A DNA stretch of 64,000 bases from Peredibacter starrii (GTDB lineage: Bacteria; Bdellovibrionota; Bacteriovoracia; Bacteriovoracales; Bacteriovoracaceae): positions 2,418,001 through 2,482,000 of the forward strand of contig NZ_CP139487.1 of the NCBI RefSeq assembly GCF_034259205.1, in the 5' to 3' direction. A program made the position numbers and the translations under genes. The notes beneath the pieces are model-generated. The model worked only from the letters and a program-made list of their open reading frames with translations. It made no database searches and was not told the DNA's origin. The first letter of the stretch is position 1. Every line of letters starts with the position of its first letter. Shown one piece after another: positions 27,003 to 36,062 of the stretch.

Positions 27003-28433
27003 TTACTTAAGCGGCAAAGTGATGGTGAATTTAGAACCTTCATTATAGACACTTTCGACTTGGATTTTCCCACCGTGGGCCTCGACAATTTGCTTAGTTA
27101 TGTAAAGTCCAAGACCAAGGCCCGCAAATTCACGGTGACCGACGGCCCTTTCAAAACGGTCGAAAATCCTTCCCAGATGTTCCGGACGAATGCCAATTCC
27201 TCGGTCCGCAACTTCAATAATGACAGCATTATTTGCTGACTTAAGGGTTATATCAATGGGCATTCCCCGGCCATACTTAATGGCATTGGTGACGAGATTC
27301 AGTACCGCTTGTTCAATACGGAAAGCATCCCAGTGGCCCTTAACAGATCCCTGGGTCACAAGATTAATCGGCACCCGTTCAATCGACATGGCCAGATCCA
27401 CTACTTGCTTCACTGTCATCTCTAAATCAACCTCAGTAACTTCAAGTTCAAACTTCCCAGCTTGAATCCGTGAAATGTCGAGCATATCAGAGATGATTCT
27501 CGTTAAACGTTTAAGCTGCAAATCATAGGTCATGAAGAGTTTTGAGAGCTGATCTGGCTCGAGAGTTTGGTCCTTCATAAACTTTCGCTGATACAGCTGA
27601 GTCTGCAAAGTAAGTGAGGTAATGGGTGTTTTTAGTTCATGGGAAGCAAGTGAAATAAATTCTTCACGAAGACTTAAAGCGAGCTGAGATTCAAGCTTAG
27701 CATGTTCGGCCAGGATCAGTGCTTTCTCAAGCTCTGCCTTTCTCGATGTAATCTCCTGCACCAGTGCCGCAACGTTGTCCTGCTCACTTTGAAGATTCAA
27801 TTGAAGAATATCTCGAGAGGCCTCTAGTTCAGTTTGGTTCTTTTCAATCTGTAAGACCTGATTGAAGGATTGAATTCTTCCTTCTTCGCGAATCTTTGCC
27901 GCAATCACACCGATAATCCCAGTGGTCATGAGAACAAAAGTATTATTCAAAAACTCAGCAAGATGAGTTAGTTCGAAATTTGATTTAAGAAATCCGGCAA
28001 GGATATAAATTAAAACGTTTAGCGTAACCAGGAAGAACATTTGTCTTGGGACAACAGGAAAGATCAAAATTCCTGCGAGTAAAACCAAGTTTACCCCAGC
28101 GTAATATGGGCTAGCAAAACCACCTAAGATATAACATTGAATCGTAACTAAGGTCGCCGCAAGTGTGAGAGAAGAAAACCCCACCACAAAAGGATTCATG
28201 CTGTCGTAACGTTTCTTTACATAGACAAAAATTAAAACGAAGAGAATTACGGCGGCGGTTCGGGTTATAGAAAGTTCAATGAAATAATCACGATGTGCGA
28301 TGTAATCCAGGATGGCGTAAAGCGGGATGAGGGTTATTCCCAGAAGAGTTAAAACACGGCAACTCTCGCGGGTCTGCGATACGACCATGTTCTGATAACG
28401 AGTCAATTCCTCAAGAGTCCAGTTGCTAGGCAT
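27003..28433 (-). CDS. Membrane sensor histidine kinase
   Basis: A 476-residue kinase with six N-terminal helices (about 27-190) in place of a periplasmic domain, a coiled coil (about 195-255), then an intact kinase core. The H-box is ASHELKTPITSL (His near residue 265), the N-box NLVTNAIKYG, G1 DRGIGI and G2 GLGLGLY, ending GSKFTITLPLK. This is a canonical HisKA/HATPase kinase. No response regulator lies beside it, so its partner is elsewhere. It is transcribed alone. Confidence 0.88.
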   Translation of the reverse strand: MPSNWTLEELTRYQNMVVSQTRESCRVLTLLGITLIPLYAILDYIAHRDYFIELSITRTAAVILFVLIFVYVKKRYDSMNPFVVGFSSLTLAATLVTIQCYILGGFASPYYAGVNLVLLAGILIFPVVPRQMFFLVTLNVLIYILAGFLKSNFELTHLAEFLNNTFVLMTTGIIGVIAAKIREEGRIQSFNQVLQIEKNQTELEASRDILQLNLQSEQDNVAALVQEITSRKAELEKALILAEHAKLESQLALSLREEFISLASHELKTPITSLTLQTQLYQRKFMKDQTLEPDQLSKLFMTYDLQLKRLTRIISDMLDISRIQAGKFELEVTEVDLEMTVKQVVDLAMSIERVPINLVTQGSVKGHWDAFRIEQAVLNLVTNAIKYGRGMPIDITLKSANNAVIIEVADRGIGIRPEHLGRIFDRFERAVGHREFAGLGLGLYITKQIVEAHGGKIQVESVYNEGSKFTITLPLK

Positions 28434-28466
28434 CGAATTATTCTAGCAACTGAATCTTAAGAAAAT

Positions 28467-28778
28467 CTAATAAATATTGCGGAAATAAATGTAGCCGATG
28501 AGTAAAACAACTAGTGCAACAAATGCAACACGCTTAACCCAGCTATCCAAGGCCAAAAATGAGCCTTCACCCTTATAAAAACCGGCATCCAGGATACAAA
28601 GAGCATGCAATGTAAGACCTGGCCAGAAATAGGCATAGTATCCACCGGCCACTAAAAAGGCCCAGAAGATACCGGGCATGACCCTTCCCTTCATAAGCTG
28701 ACCCAGACCTGGAAGCATCATACTCCAGATTGCTGCGATTGAATTAGGTGCTTTAAATTCTACAGGATTTGCATTCAT
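28467..28778 (-). CDS. Small membrane protein, TM2-like
   Basis: A 103-residue membrane protein with three or four hydrophobic segments. The part SMMLPGLGQLMKGR is like the PGLGQ-x-Y motif of TM2 and related small membrane proteins, including a helix-breaking Gly/Pro turn. It starts 1 nt after the stop of the YceI gene; an alternative in-frame ATG lies 12 nt upstream at 28790. It probably sits in the inner membrane. Function unknown. Confidence 0.6.
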   Translation of the reverse strand: MNANPVEFKAPNSIAAIWSMMLPGLGQLMKGRVMPGIFWAFLVAGGYYAYFWPGLTLHALCILDAGFYKGEGSFLALDSWVKRVAFVALVVLLIGYIYFRNIY

Positions 28779-28779
28779 A

Positions 28780-29484
28780 TTAATTCCCATTGATGAGTTT
28801 TCTAATGCCTTTTGAAAAAGACGACTCTTCTTGGTTCTTACGGTTTTGAATTTCTCTTTCACGAATATATTCAGTATCTGGAATCATGTGTTTACTCGGA
28901 GGAGTTTTCCCATCATTTGGTTGAATCTGAAAAACACCACGATAAGAAACTTCATCACTCACGAGATATTTCTGATTATCCAGAGTCTTGTTCCAGTTGA
29001 TGTTAAAGTCTTTGCGATTAAGCTTAGATTCAAACTTCACGAATTTGTTTTCGTATCCCCAAGTATCTTTCACTGAATCCGTGACTGTGAATTCTACATT
29101 GGCCGGACGAGAAACATTCTTAATCGTTAATGTTCCCTGTGCCTTATACTTATTGTCTTTCATAAGAACGATCTTATCTGACTTAAAGATTATACTTGGA
29201 AACTGACGAGCATCAAAAAACTCTGCGTTTTTTAAATGACCGTCGCGCATTTTATTGCCAGTCTCAATGCTGTTCACATCAATCTTGATATTAAGCGATT
29301 TAAAGGAAAGCGGTTTTGGCTCTACATCCACATCAGCATCGAAGGCAGTAAAACGTCCCGTTAATTCTGAGACTCCGAGGTAACCAACTTGAAAAAGAAC
29401 TTCAGAATGATCACGATTGGCGTGCCAAGGAGCGGCCTGTATTGAGAGAGATAAAAATGCGGCTAAAAGAAGAATTTGTTTCAT
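28780..29484 (-). CDS. YceI-family periplasmic lipid-binding protein
   Basis: A 234-residue exported protein (signal peptide MKQILLLAAFLSLSIQA-AP) with the YceI lipocalin-like fold: WHANRDHSEVLFQVGYLGVSELTGRF, then FDARQFPSIIFKS and NRKDFNINWNK. YceI proteins bind long isoprenoid-like molecules in a beta barrel. A 40-residue charged tail extends beyond the family domain. It diverges from the AraC regulator and precedes the small membrane protein. A second YceI gene is at 51101. Confidence 0.85.
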   Translation of the reverse strand: MKQILLLAAFLSLSIQAAPWHANRDHSEVLFQVGYLGVSELTGRFTAFDADVDVEPKPLSFKSLNIKIDVNSIETGNKMRDGHLKNAEFFDARQFPSIIFKSDKIVLMKDNKYKAQGTLTIKNVSRPANVEFTVTDSVKDTWGYENKFVKFESKLNRKDFNINWNKTLDNQKYLVSDEVSYRGVFQIQPNDGKTPPSKHMIPDTEYIREREIQNRKNQEESSFSKGIRKLINGN

Positions 29485-29573
29485 GTAGTCATTATAGTTT
29501 TTTATGAGTTTTTGGGTAGATACGTATGTCACATAAAATAGCACAAACTTCCCAACTCTGGTATAATTTCGGC

Positions 29574-30440
29574 ATGTCAAAAGCTCATGATCATCATCAT
29601 TCAGACAGCACACTTCACCCTATCGATGCCTTTGGAATTAAGAGAGTTTCCTTGAGTTCTATTCGTATTGAGCGACTGGAAAACAGGATACATCCCCTGG
29701 TGCCATTTCCGCACAAACATGATTTTTATCAGTTAATTTTGATGACCGCTGGAAGCGGTCTTCACCATATCGATTTCAGCACTTATAAAATCACCAAGAA
29801 TCAACTCTTCGTCATGAAACCAGCTCAAGTCCATACCTGGCATCTCAAAGGTGCCCAAGGTTACGTGGTGGAGTTTAACCGGGATTCTCTTCACGGTATG
29901 AGCACGCATGCGTTGGACATGATTAAACAATTAGATTTTACTCCGGATGCTCTGACTTTTAAGACCCAGGAGTTTGAGCAACTGAAAACAGTTACTAAAC
30001 TTATGATGGAAGAATTCATGGCCGAAAAAGAGCATCTGGATCTTGCTCTTCGAGGATACCTCATGGCCTTTTTGATTCAAGTCTTACGAAATAGCCCAAT
30101 TGGGAAACAGGCAAAGAGTATTGATATTCTCGATCGATTTAGAAATCTGGTTGAAGATAATTTTAAGCATGAACATCGAGTGGAGTTTTACGCCAAGGAA
30201 TTAAAACTTACACCGAAGGCACTCACCATGCAGCTCTCTCGTCTGATGGGAAAGGCCCCGCGCCAGCTTATTCAAGAGCGTTGTTTACTTGAGGCCAAAC
30301 GTTATCTTGCCTACTCAGCTCTTCCGATTGCAGATATTGGGTATGAATTAGGTTTTGAGGACGCAAATTACTTCACACGTTTTTTTAGACTGCATGAGAA
30401 AATGACCCCGGCAAAATTCAGGAAAGGCTTTTATGAATAA
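29574..30440 (+). CDS. AraC-family transcriptional regulator
   Basis: A 288-residue regulator with an N-terminal cupin-like sensor domain (HPLVPFPHKHDFYQLILMTAGSG) and a C-terminal AraC double helix-turn-helix. The signature PIADIGYELGFEDANYFTRFFR to MTPAKFRK is clear. The ATG at 29574 lies exactly 6 nt after TATAAT, fitting a leaderless transcript; an upstream in-frame ATG at 29526 would place the -10 inside the gene. It overlaps the thioredoxin-like gene by 8 nt and diverges from yceI, which it may control. Confidence 0.88.
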   Translation: MSKAHDHHHSDSTLHPIDAFGIKRVSLSSIRIERLENRIHPLVPFPHKHDFYQLILMTAGSGLHHIDFSTYKITKNQLFVMKPAQVHTWHLKGAQGYVVEFNRDSLHGMSTHALDMIKQLDFTPDALTFKTQEFEQLKTVTKLMMEEFMAEKEHLDLALRGYLMAFLIQVLRNSPIGKQAKSIDILDRFRNLVEDNFKHEHRVEFYAKELKLTPKALTMQLSRLMGKAPRQLIQERCLLEAKRYLAYSALPIADIGYELGFEDANYFTRFFRLHEKMTPAKFRKGFYE

Positions 30441-30927
30441 GAAGAAAATGCTTAATGTCGTCTATCTCATCTTTTTGGGAGTACTTCTCTACCAACTCAT
30501 CCCTCGCACGCTCAATAATCTTCACTCTGAAGGCAAGTATCTTCCAAGTGTAAATACCTATAACCTTGGAAGCAATGTAGAGACACTGTTCCCGCCAGCA
30601 AATGGAAATGCCATTACCATTTTTTGGGCCACTTGGTGTGGCCCATGTAAATTGGAGATGAATCGGTTGAGAAGTTCGGTTGAAGAAGGAAAAATTCCTC
30701 AGGACAGAATTTTTGCCATTAATCCTTTTGAAACTCGCGACGTGATTCAGAAGTTCCTCTCTCAGGAGAAATTTCCCTTTCAGTTTATCGAGGCACCCGA
30801 ATTAATTAAAGAGCTTAAGGTGGATGTCACACCAACCACCTTATTTATTGAAAGCGGAAAAATCACAAAGCGCAGCTCCGGACTTTCCCTCATTGGAATC
30901 TGGAAGGCCGAGTGGTTATTTAGATAA
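30433..30927 (+). CDS. TlpA/thioredoxin-like membrane-anchored protein
   Basis: A 164-residue protein with one N-terminal membrane anchor (NVVYLIFLGVLLYQLIP) and a periplasmic thioredoxin fold. The active site WATWCGPCKLEMNRL contains the CxxC redox pair, and DVTPTTLFI supplies the cis-Pro. It would reduce or oxidise periplasmic disulfides, for example in cytochrome maturation or DsbD-linked pathways. It overlaps the AraC gene, so expression is coupled. Confidence 0.8.
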   Translation: MNKKKMLNVVYLIFLGVLLYQLIPRTLNNLHSEGKYLPSVNTYNLGSNVETLFPPANGNAITIFWATWCGPCKLEMNRLRSSVEEGKIPQDRIFAINPFETRDVIQKFLSQEKFPFQFIEAPELIKELKVDVTPTTLFIESGKITKRSSGLSLIGIWKAEWLFR

Positions 30928-31353
30928 CTCTCCACACTCAAGCATATACTGGGCGAACACATTTCTCACGGCCGGAGTTGCTTTATGGTTTTGTACCCAG
31001 TGCTTTTTAATCATCGGACAATAGTAAACTTCATAGTTCTCAACTTTACCTGTTCTTCTTAGTGTCACGAAAGCCGGGGCCACATTCTGATAAAGCTCAA
31101 TGTTTTTATCTTTTGAGTTAGCTTTAGAAATCGACTTCAAAGACTTAAGGCCCTCTTTAAGACCCTTTAGCTCTGGTGTTTTATCTTTTTCGATGAAAGT
31201 CGCAAGTTCCTGGGCGGCCTTCTCTACCTGGGTCTGATCTGAACCTAAAAGAGTGTTAAAAAGTTTATCGTTCGCCTTGAAAGCGTCTTCCACCTGGCCC
31301 GCGATCGCCATGCCAGATACGAGTAATGAAAATGCAAATAAGGTAAATTTCAT
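30916..31353 (-). CDS. Secreted DUF3347-like protein
   Basis: A 145-residue exported protein (signal MKFTLFAFSLLVSGMAIA-GQ). The C-terminal pattern YYCPMIKKHWVQN to MLECGE, with paired Cys and Met, is the DUF3347 type, seen in periplasmic proteins linked to copper or cation efflux. A GGATGG ribosome binding site supports the ATG at 31353. It is convergent with the TlpA-like gene, with a 12-bp overlap. A metal-binding role is inferred. Confidence 0.7.
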   Translation of the reverse strand: MKFTLFAFSLLVSGMAIAGQVEDAFKANDKLFNTLLGSDQTQVEKAAQELATFIEKDKTPELKGLKEGLKSLKSISKANSKDKNIELYQNVAPAFVTLRRTGKVENYEVYYCPMIKKHWVQNHKATPAVRNVFAQYMLECGELSK

Positions 31354-31423
31354 AGTTCCATCCTTTTTCATACAAAGACGATTCATTGTATCGATTTGTG
31401 ACTTCCTAAGCTATAATTTATCC

Positions 31424-32683
31424 ATGTCATATCATGCCGTAGATTTTGGGACTTCAAATTCCCTACTCAGTTATGTCTCAAACGATGGAAAAATCGTGCC
31501 CATTCCTCTGGATATCAATTCCGGCCTGGTTCTGCGATCGCTCATTTATACTCCTGAGAAAAATAAATGGTTTTTTGGAAATGAGGCCATCAGTGAGTAT
31601 GTGAATCACGAAGGTGAGGGCCGCTTCTTCCGCTCGATTAAAAAGTTTCTTCCTGAGCCGGGTTACACCGGAACCTCGGTCTTCAACAGGAACATGAATA
31701 TTTCAGAGATGGTCGCGGTCTTTCTAGGTGAGATGAGAAGACGAGCGAATAAGTACACTAACGAAGCCGTGGATCGGATCATCCTAGGTCGTCCCGCCTT
31801 GTACTCACTTGATAAAGAACAGGATCAGCTCGCCGAAGATCGTATGAGGAAAGGTGCTGAGCTGGCTGGTTATAAAGAAATTATTTTTTGTCCTGAACCT
31901 GTGGCGGCAGGACTTGATTACACGACCAGCGCCCAAGATGAGCGCGTGGTTCTCATCACCGACTTTGGTGGTGGTACTTCTGATTTTACTCTGATGAAAG
32001 TTCGCCATAACGAGTATTCGCAAGACGATATTCTGGGTCTGTCCGGAATTTTCGTGGCGGGTGACGTACTTGATGGTGTTATGATGAGGGACTTCATTGC
32101 TCCTCATTTTGGATCTCAATACGAATACCAAATTCCAGGTGGAACAAACATTTTGAAGTTCCCAAAGAACCTTCTAAAAAAGATCTGCTCCCCGGCCCAC
32201 ATCACTCACTTACGTGAAAAAGACACCTGGGAATTCCTTCAACACATCAATAAGTTTGCTCTCTCTGAAACAGATCAAACCAGAATGCGCAATCTCTTCA
32301 CACTAGTTGAATGTCAGCTTGGTTTCCCATTGTTTCATGAAATTGAAAAAACAAAAATTGGTCTGGGTAAATCGCCGATGGTTGATTTTCACTATAACCA
32401 TCTTGATATCAATATCACACAACCAGTTTCTCAAGCCGGATATCGCGAAAGTGTGACTCTTACAGTTAATGAAGTGATGGACACTATGATGGAGGTCTTC
32501 GCACAGTCGGGCCTTACTCCAGATAAGGTCGATCAGGTGATCATGACCGGTGGTACGTCACAATTTCCTCTCATCCAGGAAAGACTAAAATCCACCTTTG
32601 GTCCGGAAAAACTCAAAGAGCATAACATTTATCAGTCAGTGGTAAATGGTCTTGCTCAATATGCAATTCGGATAAAATCCTAA
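31424..32683 (+). CDS. Hsp70-family chaperone, YegD-like
   Basis: A 419-residue Hsp70 nucleotide-binding-domain protein with AVDFGTSNSLLSYV (phosphate 1), ITDFGGGTSDFTL (phosphate 2) and VIMTGGTSQFPLIQ (adenosine loop). It lacks the substrate-binding domain, as in E. coli YegD. The ATG at 31424 lies 6 nt after TATAAT without a Shine-Dalgarno sequence, again suggesting a leaderless message; the frame is open further upstream but overlaps the divergent DUF3347 gene. Cytosolic; client unknown. Confidence 0.85.
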   Translation: MSYHAVDFGTSNSLLSYVSNDGKIVPIPLDINSGLVLRSLIYTPEKNKWFFGNEAISEYVNHEGEGRFFRSIKKFLPEPGYTGTSVFNRNMNISEMVAVFLGEMRRRANKYTNEAVDRIILGRPALYSLDKEQDQLAEDRMRKGAELAGYKEIIFCPEPVAAGLDYTTSAQDERVVLITDFGGGTSDFTLMKVRHNEYSQDDILGLSGIFVAGDVLDGVMMRDFIAPHFGSQYEYQIPGGTNILKFPKNLLKKICSPAHITHLREKDTWEFLQHINKFALSETDQTRMRNLFTLVECQLGFPLFHEIEKTKIGLGKSPMVDFHYNHLDINITQPVSQAGYRESVTLTVNEVMDTMMEVFAQSGLTPDKVDQVIMTGGTSQFPLIQERLKSTFGPEKLKEHNIYQSVVNGLAQYAIRIKS

Positions 32684-32740
32684 GGTTTGTTGCCCCAATA
32701 ATTACATTCACTATGTAAAAAGTTCACTCTCCCCCGGATC

Positions 32741-32776
32741 GCTACATATTGTTTACACACGAATCTAGCGTGTAGC
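32741..32776. promoter_or_regulatory. Degenerate GCTACA/TGTAGC operator upstream of the TIGR02147 operon
   Basis: GCTACA at 32741-32746 is followed 3 nt later by TGTTTA, a poor partner half-site, while a perfect TGTAGC lies at 32771-32776. Three much better copies of the GCTACA-N3-TGTAGC palindrome occur upstream of the secreted paralogue at 44967 and of two RNA units. Here it sits just upstream of the regulator start, consistent with autoregulation (inference). Confidence 0.4.
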
Positions 32777-32800
32777 ATTTCCCATGTTACAGTGACTCCC

Positions 32801-33592
32801 ATGGGAAATAGTCAGGCATACTATCTTACAAAGTTAAGAGAGGACCTCTCTATCAAGCAGAGAAACAATCCTCACTACTCGCTTCGCGCGTACGCTCGAG
32901 ATATTGGTATTCACCCAGCAACTCTAAGCCAGATCATCAATGGTAAACGTCCTCTTCCAATGAAGGACTCAGCGAGTGTTGCTCAGAAATTGAACCTGGG
33001 TCCAAAAGAAAAGACCCTCTTCATGGAGAGCTTACTCCGCAGTAAATCGACTCTGGACCAAATCAAACTCTCAGATGAAGACACCCGTTTTATTCTCGAT
33101 GAGTCTTACTACAAGGTCATTGCAGAATGGGAACACTACGCGCTTTTAGAACTTTATGATCTAAAAGATTTCAAAGGAACTCCCGAAGAAGTTGCGGCCA
33201 GACTTGATCTCACGCTGAATCGAGTTGATGTGGTCATCAAGAACTTACTGACTTGCGGACTGTTAGAAAGAGATGCTGAAGGAAACCTTCAGAAGGCCCA
33301 CGCCCGAATCACCACAACTGAAGACATAAAGAGCCAGGCCCTACGAGACTCTCACAAAGAAGTGCTCGCCATGGGGTCGAATAAACTCGACGAAATTGCT
33401 GTTGAGTTACGTGACTTCTCTTCGTTAACTATGGCACTAGATCTGAACAAACTGCCTGAGGCCAAATCCATCATCCGCGAGTTCCGTCTGAAGATGATTG
33501 AGATGCTTGAGGGTGGGGAACGCACTGATGTCTATCAGCTTGCGATTCAGTTCTATCCTTTAACGAAAATTGAAGACACTGTTAAGCATTAG
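32801..33592 (+). CDS. TIGR02147-family regulator (DUF4423)
   Basis: A 263-residue protein of the TIGR02147 family, common in Bdellovibrio-like bacteria and Fibrobacter. It has an N-terminal helix-turn-helix (SLRAYARDIGIHPATLSQIINGKRPL region, residues 25-52), a second winged-helix-like region (TPEEVAARLDLTLNRVDVVIKNLL) and the conserved C-terminal FSSLTMALDLNKLPEAKSII. A GTG 9 nt upstream is an alternative start. It is followed 9 nt later by a secreted protein gene behind GGAG, forming an operon. It is the best candidate for the factor reading the GCTACA-N3-TGTAGC operators. Confidence 0.85.
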   Translation: MGNSQAYYLTKLREDLSIKQRNNPHYSLRAYARDIGIHPATLSQIINGKRPLPMKDSASVAQKLNLGPKEKTLFMESLLRSKSTLDQIKLSDEDTRFILDESYYKVIAEWEHYALLELYDLKDFKGTPEEVAARLDLTLNRVDVVIKNLLTCGLLERDAEGNLQKAHARITTTEDIKSQALRDSHKEVLAMGSNKLDEIAVELRDFSSLTMALDLNKLPEAKSIIREFRLKMIEMLEGGERTDVYQLAIQFYPLTKIEDTVKH

Positions 33593-33601
33593 GAGACTCT
33601 C

Positions 33602-34687
33602 ATGAAAAACATCTTCCTTATTGCAGGTCTGTTAGCTCTTAGCTTGAACTCATTTGCAAGTGGAGAGAAAGGGAACGGCGGTTATTCTGTCGTTTGTCGC
33701 GATGAGAACAACTTCATTCTTTCAGCTGAGCTTCTTGATATCTACGAAGGTAAAACCATCTATAAGTTAGAATATCCTACGGCAGGTGAGAACTTTGCAG
33801 TGGACACGCTTCTGACAGTTGCAAAATACAAAATGAAAGAACACACAACGTTCTCTTCAAAACTAGAAAAAGAGCTCGCTCTGGTTGATCAAAATATGCT
33901 TTTCATCCCCCTAGGAAACGAGCTTGAGTCAACTGATGACGCTTTTCCGGTGATTAAGCGTCGGGGTTGTAAGTTCGAACAACTGGCGAACTATACAGAC
34001 GAAGGTGAGCTGATTGTTTCGCAAGAGATCTATGATGAACTCGATAATGTAAACAAAGCGGCCTTCAGACTGCATGAGGCGATTTACTCTCTTAGAAGAA
34101 AGTCCCGTGGAGATGAAACATCTGAGGCCACTCGTCGCCTTACGGCCCATATTATGGCCAAAAATGGTAATCAAAAAACGATTGATCGCCTGACAAATGA
34201 ATCTATGTTCCAACCGGATGTAAAAAAACTTCCATGCGGTCTAAGGGGCACTATTGAAGAGCGCATCGAGAGCTGCAGCTACCAGGCACGTCCAGTTGGT
34301 GGAATGTATCTTGTAACGAGAACCCAGGACATGAAAGAAGTTTGGAAGGACTTCGGCTCTAATCTCCTTTGGAGTGACCGCCTTCCCTCAAAAATGGGAC
34401 ACTTCATGGCGGAAAAGGCCTGTCAGGAAAAAGACATGCCCGAGATGGCCTACTTAAATCAATTCAAGTGGCGTCTTCCTACGAGTGCTGAATACTTTGG
34501 CCCACAAGAGTTTTTGGCCTTCGTTCTACCAAACAATGCAGGAGCGGATGGTGCATATAAGTTCTGGACCAGCACTGTGAAAGCGAAATTCGCCATGGTG
34601 TTTAACGGTGCCACAGGTGAAATGAGTTATGAGTATTTAAGTGATAGAAAAGTAGAATCAGTTCGTTGTGTAACAAAACTCAGATAA
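33602..34687 (+). CDS. Secreted protein with C-terminal Lcl/DUF1566-like domain, paralogue A
   Basis: A 361-residue exported protein (signal MKNIFLIAGLLALSLNSFA-SG). The mature protein starts GEKGNGGYSVVCRD, a start shared with its paralogue at 44967, and includes a conserved RLHEAIYSLRRKSRGDETS helix. After about residue 215 comes a second domain ending WRLPTSAEY, FWTSTVKAKF and VRCVTKLR, typical of the DUF1566/Lcl C-terminal fold. It sits 9 nt after the TIGR02147 regulator. Its original terminator is split by an IS element. Function unknown, probably cell-surface. Confidence 0.75.
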   Translation: MKNIFLIAGLLALSLNSFASGEKGNGGYSVVCRDENNFILSAELLDIYEGKTIYKLEYPTAGENFAVDTLLTVAKYKMKEHTTFSSKLEKELALVDQNMLFIPLGNELESTDDAFPVIKRRGCKFEQLANYTDEGELIVSQEIYDELDNVNKAAFRLHEAIYSLRRKSRGDETSEATRRLTAHIMAKNGNQKTIDRLTNESMFQPDVKKLPCGLRGTIEERIESCSYQARPVGGMYLVTRTQDMKEVWKDFGSNLLWSDRLPSKMGHFMAEKACQEKDMPEMAYLNQFKWRLPTSAEYFGPQEFLAFVLPNNAGADGAYKFWTSTVKAKFAMVFNGATGEMSYEYLSDRKVESVRCVTKLR

Positions 34688-34690
34688 AAG

Positions 34691-34701
34691 AAGGGCCCCT
34701 A
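34691..34701. terminator. Left arm of a bidirectional terminator split by an IS element
   Basis: AAGGGCC-C-CTA at 34691-34701 is complementary to TAG-A-GGCCCTT at 36063-36073, on the other side of the IS element, with a T tract after the right arm. Joined together they would form a 10-bp stem with one mismatch and a loop of about 11 nt between the convergent genes ending at 34687 and 36079. Confidence 0.65.
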
Positions 34702-34728
34702 GTAAACTGTACCCCATAAAAAGTACAT

Positions 34729-35541
34729 TTAAAAAAAACCGCTTAATAATAGCCCTCGGTATTCTGCCGGGGGCTTTTTATTTAAACCCTTTTGGGGCCT
34801 TTCTTCATTATAATATTTGATGGTACTGGATACCACCTTTTCAACCTCTTCATATGATCGACATTTTTTAATCTCTAAGAGATCTTTGAAGTGACCAAAA
34901 AATGATTCAATTGGTGCGTTATCTAGGCAATTACCTCTCCGTGACATCGACTGAGTTACACCTGCTAGCCTCAGAACTGCTCTAAATTCTTCATTAGTAT
35001 ATTGGAAGCCTTGATCTGAATGAATCATTAGATCAGTTCTTTTCTCGATTGGAATCTTACTCAGCAATTCTTTGAACTCGCATGCAAATGCAGATACTGT
35101 TGGTGTTTTCATTAATTTGTAAGAGACGATCTCGTTAGTCGCAAGGTCTTTGGTCGCTGACAAGAAAGCTTTGTCACAATTTCCATAATACAAGTAAGTC
35201 ATATCTGTCGAATACACCTGATCTGGAAGTGGTGGATAGAAGTCTCTTTTAAGTAAGTTTGGTATTTCGACATGCTCCCCAGACTTCAAAGGGATTGCGC
35301 GATAAGGATTTCGACGACGGATTTTTGTTTCAAATCCATACTCTCGTTTAATTCTGGCGATCTTTTTGTGGTTTATAACATGTCCATCTCTTCGCATGAG
35401 TAAATCAAGCGTGATGATACCTGCTTTTTTCCTACTTCTCTCGTGATAATGCTTAATGATCTTACATGCCATTCTATCTCTTTCTTGGCGGGCCTCTGAG
35501 GATTTTCGAGAGGAATAAAATCCACTTCGACTAACAGACAT
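34729..35541 (-). CDS. IS3-family transposase OrfB (DDE integrase)
   Basis: A 270-residue catalytic subunit starting MSVSRSGFY, with an HTH_21-like start and the rve integrase core. The catalytic acids are visible in STDMTYLYYG (D), MIHSDQGFQYTN (D) and NAPIESFFGHFK (E). The frame stays open upstream (GEAISKDPSLNRSYLCRL) to the end of orfA, one frame back. This is the usual arrangement for an OrfAB fusion made by -1 frameshifting. The sequence SRRGNCLDNAPIESFFG places it near the IS150/IS3 groups. Confidence 0.93.
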   Translation of the reverse strand: MSVSRSGFYSSRKSSEARQERDRMACKIIKHYHERSRKKAGIITLDLLMRRDGHVINHKKIARIKREYGFETKIRRRNPYRAIPLKSGEHVEIPNLLKRDFYPPLPDQVYSTDMTYLYYGNCDKAFLSATKDLATNEIVSYKLMKTPTVSAFACEFKELLSKIPIEKRTDLMIHSDQGFQYTNEEFRAVLRLAGVTQSMSRRGNCLDNAPIESFFGHFKDLLEIKKCRSYEEVEKVVSSTIKYYNEERPQKGLNKKPPAEYRGLLLSGFF

Positions 35542-35597
35542 TAAACGACAAAGATAGGAGCGATTTAACGATGGATCTTTGGAGATGGCCTCACCGA

Positions 35598-35981
35598 TTA
35601 AAGAAAAAACAGCGGATCGTCTTCGGTGAGACCTTGGGCCTTTTTTAGCTGAGCATTGATCTCCTTTTGGAGAGCAAGTTCGGCTTTGAGCTCCTCGATA
35701 GTCATTTTATTAGGATCTTTCCGGCGACCACGCTTCTTTGGTACATTTTTAAACTTTTCTTCTCTTCTCCATCTATTCAGTGAGGAGTCAACGTACTTCT
35801 TATCGAAGCAGTTAACACTAAGAGTATCATTGAAGAATTGTTGACGAGTTCTACCGTCATCTACTCCATGGAGCATGAGCCGTTTAAATTCATTGCTGAA
35901 CGAAATAGATTTTTCGGTAATTTTAATAACGTAGGGATTAGTTGTGAGCTTTTTGCGCTCAGAAAGAGAAAAGGCCCTCAT
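35598..35981 (-). CDS. IS3-family OrfA (helix-turn-helix protein)
   Basis: A 127-residue DNA-binding protein that would recognise the IS ends, with a helix-turn-helix region around residues 30-70 and a C-terminal leucine/Glu-Lys coiled coil (MTIEELKAELALQKEINAQLKKAQ) for multimerisation. It ends within CTG TTT TTT CTT TAA; the six-T run (35604-35609, minus strand) is a likely -1 slippage point leading into the orfB frame. Confidence 0.88.
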   Translation of the reverse strand: MRAFSLSERKKLTTNPYVIKITEKSISFSNEFKRLMLHGVDDGRTRQQFFNDTLSVNCFDKKYVDSSLNRWRREEKFKNVPKKRGRRKDPNKMTIEELKAELALQKEINAQLKKAQGLTEDDPLFFL

Positions 35982-36062
35982 AATCTGCTCCTTTTAAGGA
36001 TTTTAGCCCATTTTTTAGAAAAGCGGTTTTTTTAGCTTGTCTAGAAAATGGGGTACAGATCA

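Larger units (their letters stand above)
34708..36057 (-). mobile_element. Complete IS3-family insertion sequence, 1350 bp
   Basis: The ends are TGTACCCCAT at 34708 and ATGGGGTACA ending at 36057, a perfect 10-bp terminal inverted repeat of the TG...CA type. A second inverted block, AAAAAAACCGCTT, lies about 15-25 bp further in at both ends. Inside are orfA and orfB with IS3 features. No target-site duplication is visible (gtaaac on the left, gatca on the right). The element is probably intact and could still be mobile. Confidence 0.9.

Noticed and set aside
34702-36062. Target-site duplication around the IS element
   Set aside because: The flanking bases (gtaaac left, gatca right) do not match, so none is claimed.
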